64,000 bases of DNA from Wenzhouxiangella sp. XN201 (GCF_011008905.1 NZ_JAAIVI010000017.1:248001-312000), one strand, 5' to 3'. Positions 42,840 to 52,185 are shown, counted from the first letter of the stretch. Numbers and translations: made by a program. The notes: generated by a model from the letters alone, not told the origin.

Positions 42840-44320
42840 GGCAGCGCCCCCGTCGACCCGATCAGGGCCTGGGCTGCGGCCGTGGCGCCGGCCACTGGCA
42901 GGCGGGTGTCGAGCCCGAACCAGAAGTTGAGCCCGACCACCAGCCACAGCGGCACCAGCAGCGCAAGGGGTGCCTCCCGCACCGGCTCGGCCTCAGCCGG
43001 TCGTGACTTGAACCAGGCCGCTTCGACCACCCGCCAGACGTAGATGACCGCCATCAGTGAACTGATGACAATCAGCGCCACCAGCCAGGGCTGGCCGGCA
43101 TCCATGGCGGCCATGATCAGGTACCACTTGCTGATGAAGCCGGCCGTGGTCGGAATGCCGATGATTGACAGCCCGGCCAGGGCGAAAGCGGTCATGGTCC
43201 AGGGCATCTGTCGCCCCAGGCCATGGAAGGCCTCGATCCGAACCGAGCCGACCCGCCAGGCGACCGTCCCCACAGCCATGAACAGCGCGGCCTTGATCAG
43301 CGCGTGGTTGAACAGGTGCAGGAAAGAAGCGGTCAGTCCGGCGGCCGTGCCCAGCGCCAGGCCGAGCAGCATGTAGCCGACCTGAGAAATCGACGACCAG
43401 GCCAGCATGCGCTTGAGATTGGCCTGGAAGATGGCGGTCCAGGCGCCAATGAACATCCCGGCCAGGGCAAGCGCCAGGAATACCGCGGCCAGCGGCAGAA
43501 CGCCGTAACTGTAATCAGCGCCGAAGACCGTGTAGATCATGCGGATCATCACGTACAGCGCCACCTTGGTGGCCGTGCCGGCGATGAACACACTGATGAA
43601 ATTGGGGGCGTAAGTGTAGGCGTTGGGCAGCCACAGATGCAGCGGCAGCATGGCCAGCTTGAGGCCCATGCCGACGATGATGAAAGCCAACGCCACCTGC
43701 ACGGTGCGGGTGTCGGCCACCTGTGGCAGGCGCTCAGCGAGGTCGACCATGTTGAGCGTGCCGGTCATGATGTAGAGAAAGCCGACGCCGATCAGGAAGA
43801 AGGTGGCGCCGACGGTGCCCATGATCAGATAGCGGAACGAAGCCAGCAGGGCACGGCGGTCGGGGCCGTGGGCGATCAGCGCGTAGGTCGACAGCGAGGA
43901 AATCTCGAGGAAGACAAACACGTTGAATGCATCGCCGGTGAGCGTGATGCCCATCAGCCCGGCCAGGGCGAGCAGGAACAGGCTGTAGAACACGCCCTGG
44001 CGTTCGCCGAGTTCGTCATCGACGCTTTTGCGCCCCCACAGCGTGGCCAGCACGGCCAGGCCGCTGACCAAGAGGGCGACAAAGGCGTTGGCGCCATCGA
44101 CGCGGTATTCGATGCCGATCGGCGGCGGCCAGTTACCGAAAGCATAGGACAGCGGGCCGGCCATCGCCGCGGGCAGGACGAGTGCGGCGATCAGCGTGCT
44201 GGCCGCGGCCGCGAGCAAGGCCAGCAGCCACGGCAGCATGCGTCCGGGCAGCAGGGCGCATACGGGTGCGGCGATCAGCGGCACCAGCACGCTGAACGGC
44301 ATCCATTCGATCAGCGTCAT
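42836..44320 (-). CDS. mrpD: MrpD-like antiporter subunit
   Basis: This 494-aa protein has the size and pattern of MrpD. The TM5 Glu is in NVFVFLEISSLSTYALI, the TM7 Lys in MGLKLAMLPLHLWLPNAYTY, a Lys in AGTATKVALYVMIRMIYTVF, and the TM12 Lys in GFISKWYLIMAAMD. It begins in ATGA overlap with mrpC and ends in the same kind of overlap with the next gene. It would form one ion or proton channel of the membrane complex. Confidence 0.93.
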   Translation of the reverse strand: MTLIEWMPFSVLVPLIAAPVCALLPGRMLPWLLALLAAAASTLIAALVLPAAMAGPLSYAFGNWPPPIGIEYRVDGANAFVALLVSGLAVLATLWGRKSVDDELGERQGVFYSLFLLALAGLMGITLTGDAFNVFVFLEISSLSTYALIAHGPDRRALLASFRYLIMGTVGATFFLIGVGFLYIMTGTLNMVDLAERLPQVADTRTVQVALAFIIVGMGLKLAMLPLHLWLPNAYTYAPNFISVFIAGTATKVALYVMIRMIYTVFGADYSYGVLPLAAVFLALALAGMFIGAWTAIFQANLKRMLAWSSISQVGYMLLGLALGTAAGLTASFLHLFNHALIKAALFMAVGTVAWRVGSVRIEAFHGLGRQMPWTMTAFALAGLSIIGIPTTAGFISKWYLIMAAMDAGQPWLVALIVISSLMAVIYVWRVVEAAWFKSRPAEAEPVREAPLALLVPLWLVVGLNFWFGLDTRLPVAGATAAAQALIGSTGALP

Positions 44321-44688
44321 CGATTGTCCTCGTCGGCGGCCGCGGGTTCGTCGTCGTGGATCAGGTCATCCTCGATCGTGCCGTAGGCCTCCTTGATGCG
44401 CATGGCCAGGGCCAGGCCGACGGCCGTGGTGGCCACGCCGACGACAATGGCGGTGAGGATGAGTACGTGCGGCAAGGGGTTGGAGTAGACATCCACCCCT
44501 TCGCGCAGGATCGGCGTTGAGCCGCCGATGATCTTGCCGGCGGAGATGAACAGGATGAACACCGAAGTCTGAAAGATGTTCAGCCCCATCATCTTCTTGG
44601 CCATGTTGCCCCGGGCAATGACGCAGTAGAAGCCGATCATCATCAGGACAACGACGATCCAGTAGTTGATGTGACCGAGTGCCGCCAT
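44317..44688 (-). CDS. mrpC: MrpC (NuoK-like) antiporter subunit
   Basis: This 123-aa protein has three transmembrane helices and the MrpC/NuoK motif GLNIFQTSVFILFISAGKII, followed by DVYSNPLPHVLILTAIVVGV and a third helix with acidic C-terminal tail. The start overlaps the mrpB stop by 1 nt. In Mrp complexes it sits beside MrpD and MrpB. Confidence 0.93.
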   Translation of the reverse strand: MAALGHINYWIVVVLMMIGFYCVIARGNMAKKMMGLNIFQTSVFILFISAGKIIGGSTPILREGVDVYSNPLPHVLILTAIVVGVATTAVGLALAMRIKEAYGTIEDDLIHDDEPAAADEDNR

Positions 44689-45134
44689 CAGTCCGCCTCG
44701 TCCTCGGCCAGGGCCAGCAACTCACGGCGGCGGGCGAACTGCGTGAACACCAGCATCATCACGGTCGCCACCGTCAGGCCCACGCCCAGTTCGACCGTAA
44801 TGATTCCGAACTGCTGGGCCGCATGCTTGCCCGGCAGCAGCGGATAGAAATCGAGGAAATGCCCACCCAGCAGCACGCCGGCAATGCCAACCGCGGCGTA
44901 GATCAGCACGCCCAGCAGCATGAGCACGAACATGGCCCGCTCGGGAATGACCTTGAGCGCGTCCTCCAGGCCGTAGATCAGCACGAACAGGATCCAGGCG
45001 GCTGCAAACACCACGCCGGCCTGGAAACCGCCGCCGGGCGAATAGTCGCCGTGGAACTGGATGTAGAGCCCGAACAGCATGATCAATGGAATCAGGAAGC
45101 GGGCGACGACGCGAAGGATGCCGTGTTCTCTCAT
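44688..45134 (-). CDS. mrpB: MrpB (MnhB) antiporter subunit
   Basis: This 148-aa protein with four transmembrane helices has the MrpB hallmark LYIQFHGDYSPGGGFQAGVV and FGIITVELGVGLTVATVMML. I chose the ATG at 45134, which overlaps the stop of the preceding gene (ATGA), rather than the longer open frame. The length agrees with MrpB proteins (about 140). Confidence 0.93.
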   Translation of the reverse strand: MREHGILRVVARFLIPLIMLFGLYIQFHGDYSPGGGFQAGVVFAAAWILFVLIYGLEDALKVIPERAMFVLMLLGVLIYAAVGIAGVLLGGHFLDFYPLLPGKHAAQQFGIITVELGVGLTVATVMMLVFTQFARRRELLALAEDEAD

Positions 45135-45718
45135 CGCGCGTCCTTCCCCTCGGGCGGCAATTTGCGGCGCCGCTGCGGGCGAACCGACAACAGGGCCCAC
45201 ACCGCCAGGCCGGCGGTGAGGATTACAAAGGCCTCGCCGATGGTATCGATCGAACGGTAGCTGGCGAGCACGGCAGCGACCATGTTGGGTACGCCCATAT
45301 CCGGGTAGGCCTGCTCGATGTAGTAGGGCGCAACGTGGGTGTGGACGGGATTGTCAGGCGCGCCGAATTCGGGCAAATCGAGTGTGGCCCAGATCAGGGC
45401 TGCCCCGGTAACCACGACCACGATCAGCGCTGGCCAATTGTTTCCCGGCACGATCGTCTCGTCGCGGCGCGCCACCGTCAGCACCGCCAGCACCAATAGC
45501 GTGCTGATACCCGCTCCCACGGCCGCTTCGGTCAAGGCCACGTCGCCGGCGTCGAGCACGGCAAACAGGCCGGCACTCAACAAGGAATAGATGGCGAACA
45601 GCATGACCGAGGCGAACAGGTCGCGCATGCGCACGACCGCCACGGCCACGACGACCAGCAGGAACAGCAGGGCGATGTCGATCAGGACTTCGATGGCGGC
45701 GCTCCTTCGTCGGTCCAC
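45131..45718 (-). CDS. DUF4040/MbhD-type subunit (equivalent of the MrpA C-terminal region)
   Basis: This protein covers what canonical MrpA has near its C terminus. RDLFASVMLFAIYSLLSAGL and DVALTEAAVGAGISTLL are the DUF4040 signature, and ASYRSIDTIGEAFVILTAGL matches the MrpA-B region. The start is unclear. A GTG at 45718 (used here, 195 aa) has no ribosome site. Eight codons later an AUC at 45694 has AAGGAG at good spacing and gives the typical N terminus IEVLIDIALL. Both overlap the mrpG 3' end. It is thus a free-standing piece of a split MrpA. Confidence 0.85.
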   Translation of the reverse strand: MDRRRSAAIEVLIDIALLFLLVVVAVAVVRMRDLFASVMLFAIYSLLSAGLFAVLDAGDVALTEAAVGAGISTLLVLAVLTVARRDETIVPGNNWPALIVVVVTGAALIWATLDLPEFGAPDNPVHTHVAPYYIEQAYPDMGVPNMVAAVLASYRSIDTIGEAFVILTAGLAVWALLSVRPQRRRKLPPEGKDAR

Positions 45719-46011
45719 GGTTTCACGTTGTCGACCATGGCGGCCCGTGCCAGCGCATGCGAGGCCGTCGGCGCAGTGAACAGCATGAACAGGAGGATCA
45801 GGGCCAGCTTGATCGAAAGGATGCTCAGGCCGGCCTGCAGGATCAGTCCGCCGATGATCAATAGCGTGCACAGGGTGTCGGTCATGCCGCCAGCGTGCAG
45901 GCGCGTGTACAGATCGGGAAAGCGCAGCAGACCCAAGCCGCCGATAACGGCTACCAGACCGCCGGTCAGCAGCATCAGCCAGGAAATCCAGTCGAGCACC
46001 ACTTCAACCAT
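45682..46011 (-). CDS. mrpG: MrpG antiporter subunit
   Basis: This 109-aa protein has three transmembrane helices and the MrpG/MnhG signature GLLRFPDLYTRLHAGGMTDT, followed by FMLFTAPTASHALARAA. It overlaps mrpF by 8 nt upstream and the next subunit gene downstream. The length is right for the family. Confidence 0.94.
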   Translation of the reverse strand: MVEVVLDWISWLMLLTGGLVAVIGGLGLLRFPDLYTRLHAGGMTDTLCTLLIIGGLILQAGLSILSIKLALILLFMLFTAPTASHALARAAMVDNVKPWTDEGAPPSKS

Positions 46012-46297
46012 CGGTGATGTCTCCTTCCCTGGATGCAGCCAGGTCGCGCATCTTGACCAGCTTGAGAACGGCGACCACGGTGATGAAGTTGATCAGCGCG
46101 TAGACCAGCGCCACATCGACGAGATCGTCGTGACCGGTGATGAACACGATCAGGGCGACGACCAGCACGGTTTTGGTTCCGAATACGTTGACCGCCAGGA
46201 TGCGGTCATAGTTGGTCGGCCCCTTGAAGGCGCGCACGAGCGCCAGCGCCATGGTCAGGAAGACTGCCAGCACGGTGATCATCAGCACAATAGTCAC
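46004..46297 (-). CDS. mrpF: MrpF antiporter subunit
   Basis: This 97-aa protein has three transmembrane helices and the MrpF pattern LVRAFKGPTNYDRILAVNVF, then TVLVVALIVF and DVALVYALINFITVVAVLKL. The start overlaps the mrpE stop (ATGA), and the stop overlaps mrpG by 8 nt. Confidence 0.94.
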   Translation of the reverse strand: MTIVLMITVLAVFLTMALALVRAFKGPTNYDRILAVNVFGTKTVLVVALIVFITGHDDLVDVALVYALINFITVVAVLKLVKMRDLAASREGDITDG

Positions 46298-46779
46298 CGG
46301 CTGGCTTCCCGGCCCTGTTCGAGCCAGCGAAGGCGCTTGGCCATACTGCCGTCTTCGATACCGGCGGCCGAATGGTCGTCGATGGCATGGACCTCGATGA
46401 AGTCATCTTCGAGCTGAAGCGTCACAGTGCCGGGCGTCAGCGTGATCGAGTTGGCGTAGGTCACCTTGGCGACCGGTGTCTCTAGCGGCACCGGCGCGCG
46501 GATCACCCGTGGATGAATGCGCTGTGGTTGCAGGACCAGCCGGGCAACGTGCACATTCGCGCTGACGATCTGCCCGATCAGCCAGGCCCAGTAGACCGGT
46601 AGCCGCCAGGAATAGAGCGCCGGGTTGTGCTCGGTGCCGACCACTTCCATCCGCGCCGACAGCCACACCACGAGCAGCACCGAGGCCGCGCCGAGGGCCA
46701 GGATGGCCGGCTTGTAGACGCCCGAGATCCCGAGCCACAGGGCGGCAAGTATGAAGGCGAGTGACAGGAAGTAGCGCAT
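46294..46779 (-). CDS. mrpE: MrpE antiporter subunit, first gene of the operon
   Basis: This 161-aa protein has an N-terminal membrane region (about 1-42 and 65-85) and a cytoplasmic MrpE domain: VYWAWLIGQIVSANVHVARL, RAPVPLETPVAKVTYANSIT, LTPGTVTLQLEDDFIEVHAI. I chose the ATG at 46779, which gives the typical MRYFLSLAFILAALWLG start; the open frame runs further but is not conserved. The operon order is E-F-G-(DUF4040)-B-C-D plus two more antiporter subunits. Confidence 0.92.
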   Translation of the reverse strand: MRYFLSLAFILAALWLGISGVYKPAILALGAASVLLVVWLSARMEVVGTEHNPALYSWRLPVYWAWLIGQIVSANVHVARLVLQPQRIHPRVIRAPVPLETPVAKVTYANSITLTPGTVTLQLEDDFIEVHAIDDHSAAGIEDGSMAKRLRWLEQGREASR

Positions 46780-46852
46780 AGAACGGCGAATATTACCAAA
46801 GCGGGCCGCGAAATTCCCGTCAACGCGCGCCATCCCCGGCCAATCTCGGCGA

Positions 46853-48274
46853 CTAGAGATAGGGTGAGAACAGCCAGCAGGCGGCATCGCGCAGGCGGGC
46901 CGGGAAGCCTCGGTTGTCGACCTCCTCGAGGGTAACCGCACGGCCGGCCGCGGCGGCCTGATCGATGCATGCCGATAGCCGACCCGCCAGCTCCGGGCCG
47001 TAGGCCTCGACCTGCAGCTCGAAATTGAGCCTGAGACTCCGGAGATCCCAGTTGGTCGAGCCGATCAGGCAATAGAAATCGTCGATCACGAACAGCTTGC
47101 CGTGATTGAAGGGGGGCGGCTGGTAGCTCACCCGAACGCCGCGAAACAATAGTTCCCAGAGCATATTGCGCGTGGCCCAGTCGACATAGGGCAGGTTGCT
47201 TCTTTCGGGCAACACGATGTGGACGTCGATGCCGCGCACGGCCGCGGCCTGCAGCGCGCCGATGAGTTCACGCGGCGGCAGGAAATAGGGCGTCATGATG
47301 CGCACCGACTGACGGGCGCTGGCCGCGGCTGCCGACAGCAGCATGGTCAGCCGGTCGAGGTCCTCGTCGGGACCGTCCGTGATCGTCCGGCACAGGAGTG
47401 CGCCTGGCTCCGGCTCGATCACGGGGCGATGTTCGATGGCTTCGCCGGTGGCGAACTCCCAGCTGCGCTGGAACTCCAGGGTCAGTTGTCCGACCACCGG
47501 ACCGAACAGGCGGAAATGCACATCAGCCGTTGGTTGCGAAATGCCGGCTTCGTCGACCCGGTGCCGGTCGCTGATGTTCAGGCCACCGGTGAAGCCGACA
47601 CGGTCGTCGACCACCAGGATCTTGTGGTGATTGCGCAGATTGATCGACATCGACGGCGGCAGCAGGCGCGGCGGCAGGAAGCGCGCGCAGCGAACGCCCG
47701 CCCGGGCGAGCCGCCCGCTGGCCCGGGGTCGCGCGTACCACTCTCCCACACCGTCGATCAGCACGCGCACATCCACGCCCCGTTTGACCGCATCGCTCAG
47801 GGCCTGGGTGAACGCCTCGCCGGTTTTGTCGTGATCGAAGATGTAGGTCGTCAGGCAAATACGTTCCCGTGCCGATTCGATCGCCTCGAGCATGGCCGGG
47901 TAAGCCTGTTCACCATTGAACAGAGGCTCGATGGTATTGCCTGATGCCAGTGGATGTCGGCTGAGTGCCCGGCCGCTGCGGGCCAGCTCGACAAGCGGGC
48001 TGGGCAGTCCATCGGGCAGGGGGTGCGGTTCATCCACGGTCCCGCCGCGTTCACCCGAGTACAGTGCCGGCATCGAAAATCGCCGCGCCCGGTTACGGGT
48101 TCGGTTGAGACCGAAGAACAGGTAGAGGACGGGGCCGGCCACGGGCGTGACGATACATACGGCAATCCAGCCGAAAGCCCCGCGCGCTTCGCGCTTGTAC
48201 AGCAGCGCGTGCACGGCGGTAGCGGGGGCTAGGAGCGCGTGGAACAACAGCAGCGCCAGGGTTTCCCAGGACAA
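46853..48274 (-). CDS. cls: Cardiolipin synthase (phospholipase D family)
   Basis: This membrane enzyme joins two phosphatidylglycerol molecules to make cardiolipin. The 473-aa protein has two N-terminal transmembrane helices (PLDc_N, about 5-57, with [20 protein letters not shown]) and two HKD motifs: [17 protein letters not shown] (about 213) and [20 protein letters not shown] (about 390). The length fits ClsA-type enzymes (about 480). It is upstream of the antiporter operon on the same strand with a 73-nt gap, so it may share regulation, which could suit salt adaptation. Confidence 0.95.
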   Translation of the reverse strand: MSWETLALLLFHALLAPATAVHALLYKREARGAFGWIAVCIVTPVAGPVLYLFFGLNRTRNRARRFSMPALYSGERGGTVDEPHPLPDGLPSPLVELARSGRALSRHPLASGNTIEPLFNGEQAYPAMLEAIESARERICLTTYIFDHDKTGEAFTQALSDAVKRGVDVRVLIDGVGEWYARPRASGRLARAGVRCARFLPPRLLPPSMSINLRNHHKILVVDDRVGFTGGLNISDRHRVDEAGISQPTADVHFRLFGPVVGQLTLEFQRSWEFATGEAIEHRPVIEPEPGALLCRTITDGPDEDLDRLTMLLSAAAASARQSVRIMTPYFLPPRELIGALQAAAVRGIDVHIVLPERSNLPYVDWATRNMLWELLFRGVRVSYQPPPFNHGKLFVIDDFYCLIGSTNWDLRSLRLNFELQVEAYGPELAGRLSACIDQAAAAGRAVTLEEVDNRGFPARLRDAACWLFSPYL

Positions 48275-48349
48275 ATTCCAGTCTCGCCGGTCGAGTCGCT
48301 GTCAGTGTTCCGCCAACGGCGCCGGGATGCAAGCCGGGAGACACTGCGC

Positions 48350-48392
48350 TACAATGCATATCTTTCTATCCCGATTAAAAGATAATAGACCC
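48350..48392 (+). promoter_or_regulatory. Putative promoter and short structured leader of metK
   Basis: TACAAT at 48350-48355 is a good -10 box; the -35 (ATGCAA, 48327-48332) is weak. The resulting leader is about 30 nt. It holds ATCTTT and AAAGAT as a 6-bp stem around a 12-nt loop, and no Shine-Dalgarno sequence before the ATG at 48393. It does not match the SAM riboswitch patterns I know. Confidence 0.35.
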
Positions 48393-49610
48393 ATGCGACC
48401 GTATCTCTTCACCTCCGAATCCGTCTCGGAAGGCCATCCGGACAAGATGGCCGACCAGATTTCCGACGCCATCCTCGACGGCATCCTGGCGCAGGATCCG
48501 CACGCCCGCGTCGCCTGCGAGACCTTTCTCAAGACCGGAGCGGTGATCGTCGGCGGCGAGATCACGACCACTGCCTGGGTCGATCTCGAGGAGCTGATCC
48601 GGCAGGTCATCGTTGATATCGGCTACAACTCCTCGAATGTCGGTTTCGACGGCCACACCTGCTCGGTGATCAACATGATCGGCAAGCAGTCACCGGACAT
48701 CGCCCGGGGGGTCGACCGCGAGATTCCCGAAGACCAGGGTGCCGGCGACCAGGGTTTGATGTTTGGCTATGCCTCGAATGAAACAGATGTATTGATGCCT
48801 GCGCCGATCTATTACGCGCATCGCCTGGTCGAACAGCAGACGCGGGTGCGCAAGCACAGTGACAATCCGTTGCCCTGGCTCAGGCCGGATGCCAAAAGTC
48901 AGCTCACGCTGCGCTATGAGGATGGCCAGCCGGTGGCCATCGATGCCGTCGTGCTGTCGACCCAGCATGATGAGGGCGTCGGACTCGAGGAGATTCGCGA
49001 GGGGGTGCGCAAGCACATCATCGAGCCCGTGCTGCCGGCAGAATGGCTGCACGGCAAGACGCGATACCACATCAATCCGACTGGCAAGTTCGTCATCGGC
49101 GGGCCGGTGGGAGACGCCGGCCTGACCGGCCGCAAGATCATCGTTGATACTTACGGTGGCATGGCACGCCACGGCGGTGGTGCCTTTTCGGGCAAGGATC
49201 CGTCCAAGGTGGACCGCTCGGCTACCTATGCCGGCCGCTACGTGGCCAAGAACGTGGTCGCCGCCGGCCTGGCCGACAAGTGCGAGGTGCAGGTCAGCTA
49301 CGCGATCGGCGTTGCTGAGCCGACTTCGGTGTCGGTCACGACTTTCGGCACCAACAAGATCCCCGAGGAGACGATCGAGACACTCATCCGTCGACATTTC
49401 GATCTCAGGCCCTATGGCATCCTCAAGGCACTTGACCTGTTGCACCCGATGTATCGCGAAACTGCGACCCACGGTCATTTCGGGCGTCAGCCGCAGGAAA
49501 CCTCGGCGAAAGTCATCCGCGACGGACACGAAGTGACCGAGCATTTCACGACCTTCAGCTGGGAGAAGACCGACAAGGCCGAGGCCCTGCGCGCTGACGC
49601 GGGAATCTGA
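48393..49610 (+). CDS. metK: S-adenosylmethionine synthetase
   Basis: MetK makes SAM from methionine and ATP. The 405-aa product starts [20 protein letters not shown], with the ATP site [25 protein letters not shown], the K+ and Mg2+ region [20 protein letters not shown], and [19 protein letters not shown]. It is about 20 residues longer than E. coli MetK (384), as in xanthomonads. It heads the metK-ahcY-metF methyl-cycle cluster. A tandem-repeat hairpin separates it from ahcY. Confidence 0.98.
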   Translation: MRPYLFTSESVSEGHPDKMADQISDAILDGILAQDPHARVACETFLKTGAVIVGGEITTTAWVDLEELIRQVIVDIGYNSSNVGFDGHTCSVINMIGKQSPDIARGVDREIPEDQGAGDQGLMFGYASNETDVLMPAPIYYAHRLVEQQTRVRKHSDNPLPWLRPDAKSQLTLRYEDGQPVAIDAVVLSTQHDEGVGLEEIREGVRKHIIEPVLPAEWLHGKTRYHINPTGKFVIGGPVGDAGLTGRKIIVDTYGGMARHGGGAFSGKDPSKVDRSATYAGRYVAKNVVAAGLADKCEVQVSYAIGVAEPTSVSVTTFGTNKIPEETIETLIRRHFDLRPYGILKALDLLHPMYRETATHGHFGRQPQETSAKVIRDGHEVTEHFTTFSWEKTDKAEALRADAGI

Positions 49611-49615
49611 ATGAC

Positions 49616-49707
49616 AAAGTGTTAAGTGAAAAGTGTGAAGTGTGAAGTAAAAGAAAGGCCCAACCGGAGGCCCGCCACTTAACACTTCACACTTGACACT
49701 TCACACC
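49616..49707. repeat. Inverted repeat with tandem-repeat arms (AAGTGTG unit, period 7)
   Basis: Between metK and ahcY. The left arm (about 49616-49648) has four to five AAGTGTG-like units; the right arm (about 49677-49707) has the inverted CACTTCA units. The loop contains GGCCCAACCGGAGGCC, itself a small hairpin. No T-run follows. Confidence 0.85.
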
Positions 49708-49780
49708 AGGTATCGAAGCCGACTAGGTCGGATGAATCGACGATTTTTCAAAAATGGAAAGAATCACGAGGTAAGCAACC

Positions 49781-51241
49781 ATGAACGCCAACCCCGAAGA
49801 CGTGAAGAAAGGCGTGCTCTTCGACGAGCAGTACGCTCCGACCGACAAGGACTTCCATGTCGCAGATCCGAGCCTGGCCGATTTCGGCCGCAAGGAAATG
49901 AAGATCGCCGAGACCGAAATGCCGGGCCTGATGCAGACCCGCGCCGAGTATGCCGACGACCAGCCGCTCAAGGGCGCGCGAATTGCCGGCTCCCTGCACA
50001 TGACCATTCAGACCGCCGTGCTGATCGAGACCCTGATCGAGCTGGGCGCGGAAGTGCGCTGGGCATCGTGCAACATCTACTCCACCCAGGATCACGCCGC
50101 GGCCGCGATTGCCGAGCGCGGCATCCCCGTGTTCGCCTTCAAGGGCGAGACGCTCGATGAGTACTGGGAATTTACTCACCGCATCTTCCAGTGGCCCGAT
50201 GGGCAGACCGCCAACATGATTCTCGACGACGGCGGTGATGCCACGTTGTTGCTCAACCTGGGTGCCCAGGCCGAGCAGGATCCGAGCGTGCTCGACAATC
50301 CGGGCAGCGAGGAGGAAAAGGCCCTGTTCGCGGCCATCAAGAAGCGCCTGGAGAGCAATCCCGGCTGGTATTCCGATGCGCTCGCCAACATCCAGGGGGT
50401 GACCGAGGAGACCACCACCGGGGTCAATCGTCTCTATCGTATGGAAAAGGAAGGCACGCTCAAGTTTCCCGCCATCAACGTCAACGACTCGGTCACCAAG
50501 TCAAAGTTCGACAACCTCTATGGTTGCCGTGAATCGCTGGTCGACGCCATCAAGCGCGCCACCGATGTAATGATCGCCGGCAAGACCGCAATCGTCTGCG
50601 GCTACGGCGATGTCGGCAAGGGTTCGGCGCAATCGTTGCGCGCGCTTTCGGCCAACGTCTGGATTACCGAGGTCGATCCGATCTGCGCCTTGCAGGCAGC
50701 CATGGAAGGCTACAAGGTGGTCAACCTCGAAGATGAGGGTATCGTCGAGGCGGCCGACATTTTCGTGTCCGCCACCGGCAACTACAACGTCATCAATCAC
50801 GACCACATGCGGCGCATGAAGGACGAGGCGATCGTGTGCAACATCGGTCACTTCGACAACGAGATCGATGTTGCCAGCCTGGAACAGTACGAATGGGACG
50901 AGATCAAGCCGCAGGTCGACCACATCACCTTCCCCGACGGCAAGAAGATCATCCTGCTTGCCCGGGGTCGCCTGGTGAACCTGGGTTGTGCCACCGGTCA
51001 CCCGAGCTTCGTGATGTCGAACAGCTTCACCAACCAGACCCTGGCCCAGATCGAACTGTTCAAGCACGGCGAACGCTACGACAACCAGGTCTACGTGTTG
51101 CCCAAGCACCTGGACGAAAAGGTCGCCCGCTTGCACCTGGAGCGCATCGGCGTTCGCCTGACCGAGCTCAGACCGGAACAGGCCGACTACATCGGCGTGT
51201 CGGTCGAGGGGCCGTACAAGCCGGAGCACTATCGGTACTAG
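49781..51241 (+). CDS. ahcY: S-adenosylhomocysteine hydrolase
   Basis: AhcY splits S-adenosylhomocysteine, the product of SAM-dependent methylation, into homocysteine and adenosine. The 486-aa protein has the substrate region [39 protein letters not shown], the NAD-binding loop [20 protein letters not shown], and the C-terminal [14 protein letters not shown] and [10 protein letters not shown]. The length fits bacterial forms with the extra insert. GAGGT lies 8 nt upstream of the ATG. The gap before it contains a hairpin CCGAC-TAG-GTCGG at 49718-49732 but no SAH riboswitch. Confidence 0.98.
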   Translation: MNANPEDVKKGVLFDEQYAPTDKDFHVADPSLADFGRKEMKIAETEMPGLMQTRAEYADDQPLKGARIAGSLHMTIQTAVLIETLIELGAEVRWASCNIYSTQDHAAAAIAERGIPVFAFKGETLDEYWEFTHRIFQWPDGQTANMILDDGGDATLLLNLGAQAEQDPSVLDNPGSEEEKALFAAIKKRLESNPGWYSDALANIQGVTEETTTGVNRLYRMEKEGTLKFPAINVNDSVTKSKFDNLYGCRESLVDAIKRATDVMIAGKTAIVCGYGDVGKGSAQSLRALSANVWITEVDPICALQAAMEGYKVVNLEDEGIVEAADIFVSATGNYNVINHDHMRRMKDEAIVCNIGHFDNEIDVASLEQYEWDEIKPQVDHITFPDGKKIILLARGRLVNLGCATGHPSFVMSNSFTNQTLAQIELFKHGERYDNQVYVLPKHLDEKVARLHLERIGVRLTELRPEQADYIGVSVEGPYKPEHYRY

Positions 51242-51250
51242 GGAAAAGTA

Positions 51251-51332
51251 GGGTTTCAGGGTTCAGGGTTCAGTTTTCAGGAAAATCTGGAACGGAGCCC
51301 GCCCTGAAACCCGAAACCTGAACGCTGAAACC
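51251..51332. repeat. Inverted repeat with tandem-repeat arms (TTCAGGG unit, period 7)
   Basis: Between ahcY and metF. The left arm (51251-51280) has three to four TTCAGGG-like units; the right arm (51303-51332) has the inverted CCTGAA units. The right arm ends 3 nt before the metF ATG, and no ribosome site remains there. Confidence 0.85.
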
Positions 51333-51335
51333 TTT

Positions 51336-52181
51336 ATGAATAATCCGCAGTTGAGCTTCGAGTTCTTTCCACCCAAGAACGAGAAGCAGCAGGAGACGTT
51401 CGAGCGGACCCGCGATCGGCTTGCGGCACTGAAGCCCGCCTACATGTCGGTCACTTTCGGCGCTGGTGGATCAACGCGCGATCGGACCCGGGATACGGTG
51501 CTGGGCATCCGCGAGGCCACCGGCGTCGAAGCTGCTCCGCACATCTCCTGCATGTCCGAGGACATCGACAGCATCCGCGACCTGCTTGATCGCTATCGCG
51601 ACGCCGGCATCGGGCGCCTGGTGGTGCTGCGCGGCGATCGGCCCTCTGGCGGTGGCACGGGCGTGTTCGACCACGCCGTCGACCTGGTGCGCTTCATTCG
51701 TGAACACTACGGCGATCGCTTTCATATCGAGGTGGCCTGCTATCCGGAACACCATCCGGAATCACCCACACCGCGGGCCGATCTCGAGCATTTCCGGGCC
51801 AAGGTCGAGGCAGGTGCCAATGGCGCCATCACCCAGTACTTCTTCAATCCGGAAAGCTATTTCCGCTTCGTCGATGAAGTCCGGGCCGAGGGTGTCGAAA
51901 TTCCGGTCGTGCCCGGCATCATGCCGATCACCAACTATTCGGGCCTGGCGCGCTTTTCGCGCATGTGCGGGGCCGAGATTCCGCTGTGGATCGCCAAGCG
52001 AATCAGCGCCTGGGAAGAGGACGGTGACCTGGACTCGCTACGTGAATTCGGCGAGGACGTGGTATCGGATCTGTGCCGTCGCCTGCTCGAGGGTGGGGCC
52101 CCCGGCCTGCACTTCTACACGCTCAACCGTTCCCGCGCCTGCCTGGCCCTGTGCCGCAACCTGGGCCTCGGAACACACTGA
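51336..52181 (+). CDS. metF: 5,10-methylenetetrahydrofolate reductase
   Basis: MetF produces methyl-THF for methionine synthesis and uses FAD. The 281-aa product starts MNNPQLSFEFFPPKNEKQQE, with YMSVTFGAGGSTRDRTRDTV, VLRGDRPSGGG, ITQYFFNPESYFRFVDEV, PVVPGIMPITNYSGLARF and GLHFYTLNRS. The N terminus is shorter than in E. coli MetF (296 aa). The start codon comes 3 nt after a hairpin arm and has no Shine-Dalgarno sequence. It completes the metK-ahcY-metF cluster. Confidence 0.97.
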   Translation: MNNPQLSFEFFPPKNEKQQETFERTRDRLAALKPAYMSVTFGAGGSTRDRTRDTVLGIREATGVEAAPHISCMSEDIDSIRDLLDRYRDAGIGRLVVLRGDRPSGGGTGVFDHAVDLVRFIREHYGDRFHIEVACYPEHHPESPTPRADLEHFRAKVEAGANGAITQYFFNPESYFRFVDEVRAEGVEIPVVPGIMPITNYSGLARFSRMCGAEIPLWIAKRISAWEEDGDLDSLREFGEDVVSDLCRRLLEGGAPGLHFYTLNRSRACLALCRNLGLGTH

Positions 52182-52185
52182 CGGG

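Noticed and set aside
43223-44386. Long ORF antisense to the mrpD gene (387 aa)
   Set aside because: Composition typical of the opposite strand of membrane protein genes; no domain.
49616-49707. CRISPR-like repeat array
   Set aside because: The repeats are 7 nt units in inverted arms with no regular spacers and no cas genes nearby.
49708-49780. SAH riboswitch upstream of ahcY
   Set aside because: The gap contains a tandem-repeat hairpin and a small CCGAC/GTCGG hairpin, but none of the conserved SAH riboswitch blocks.
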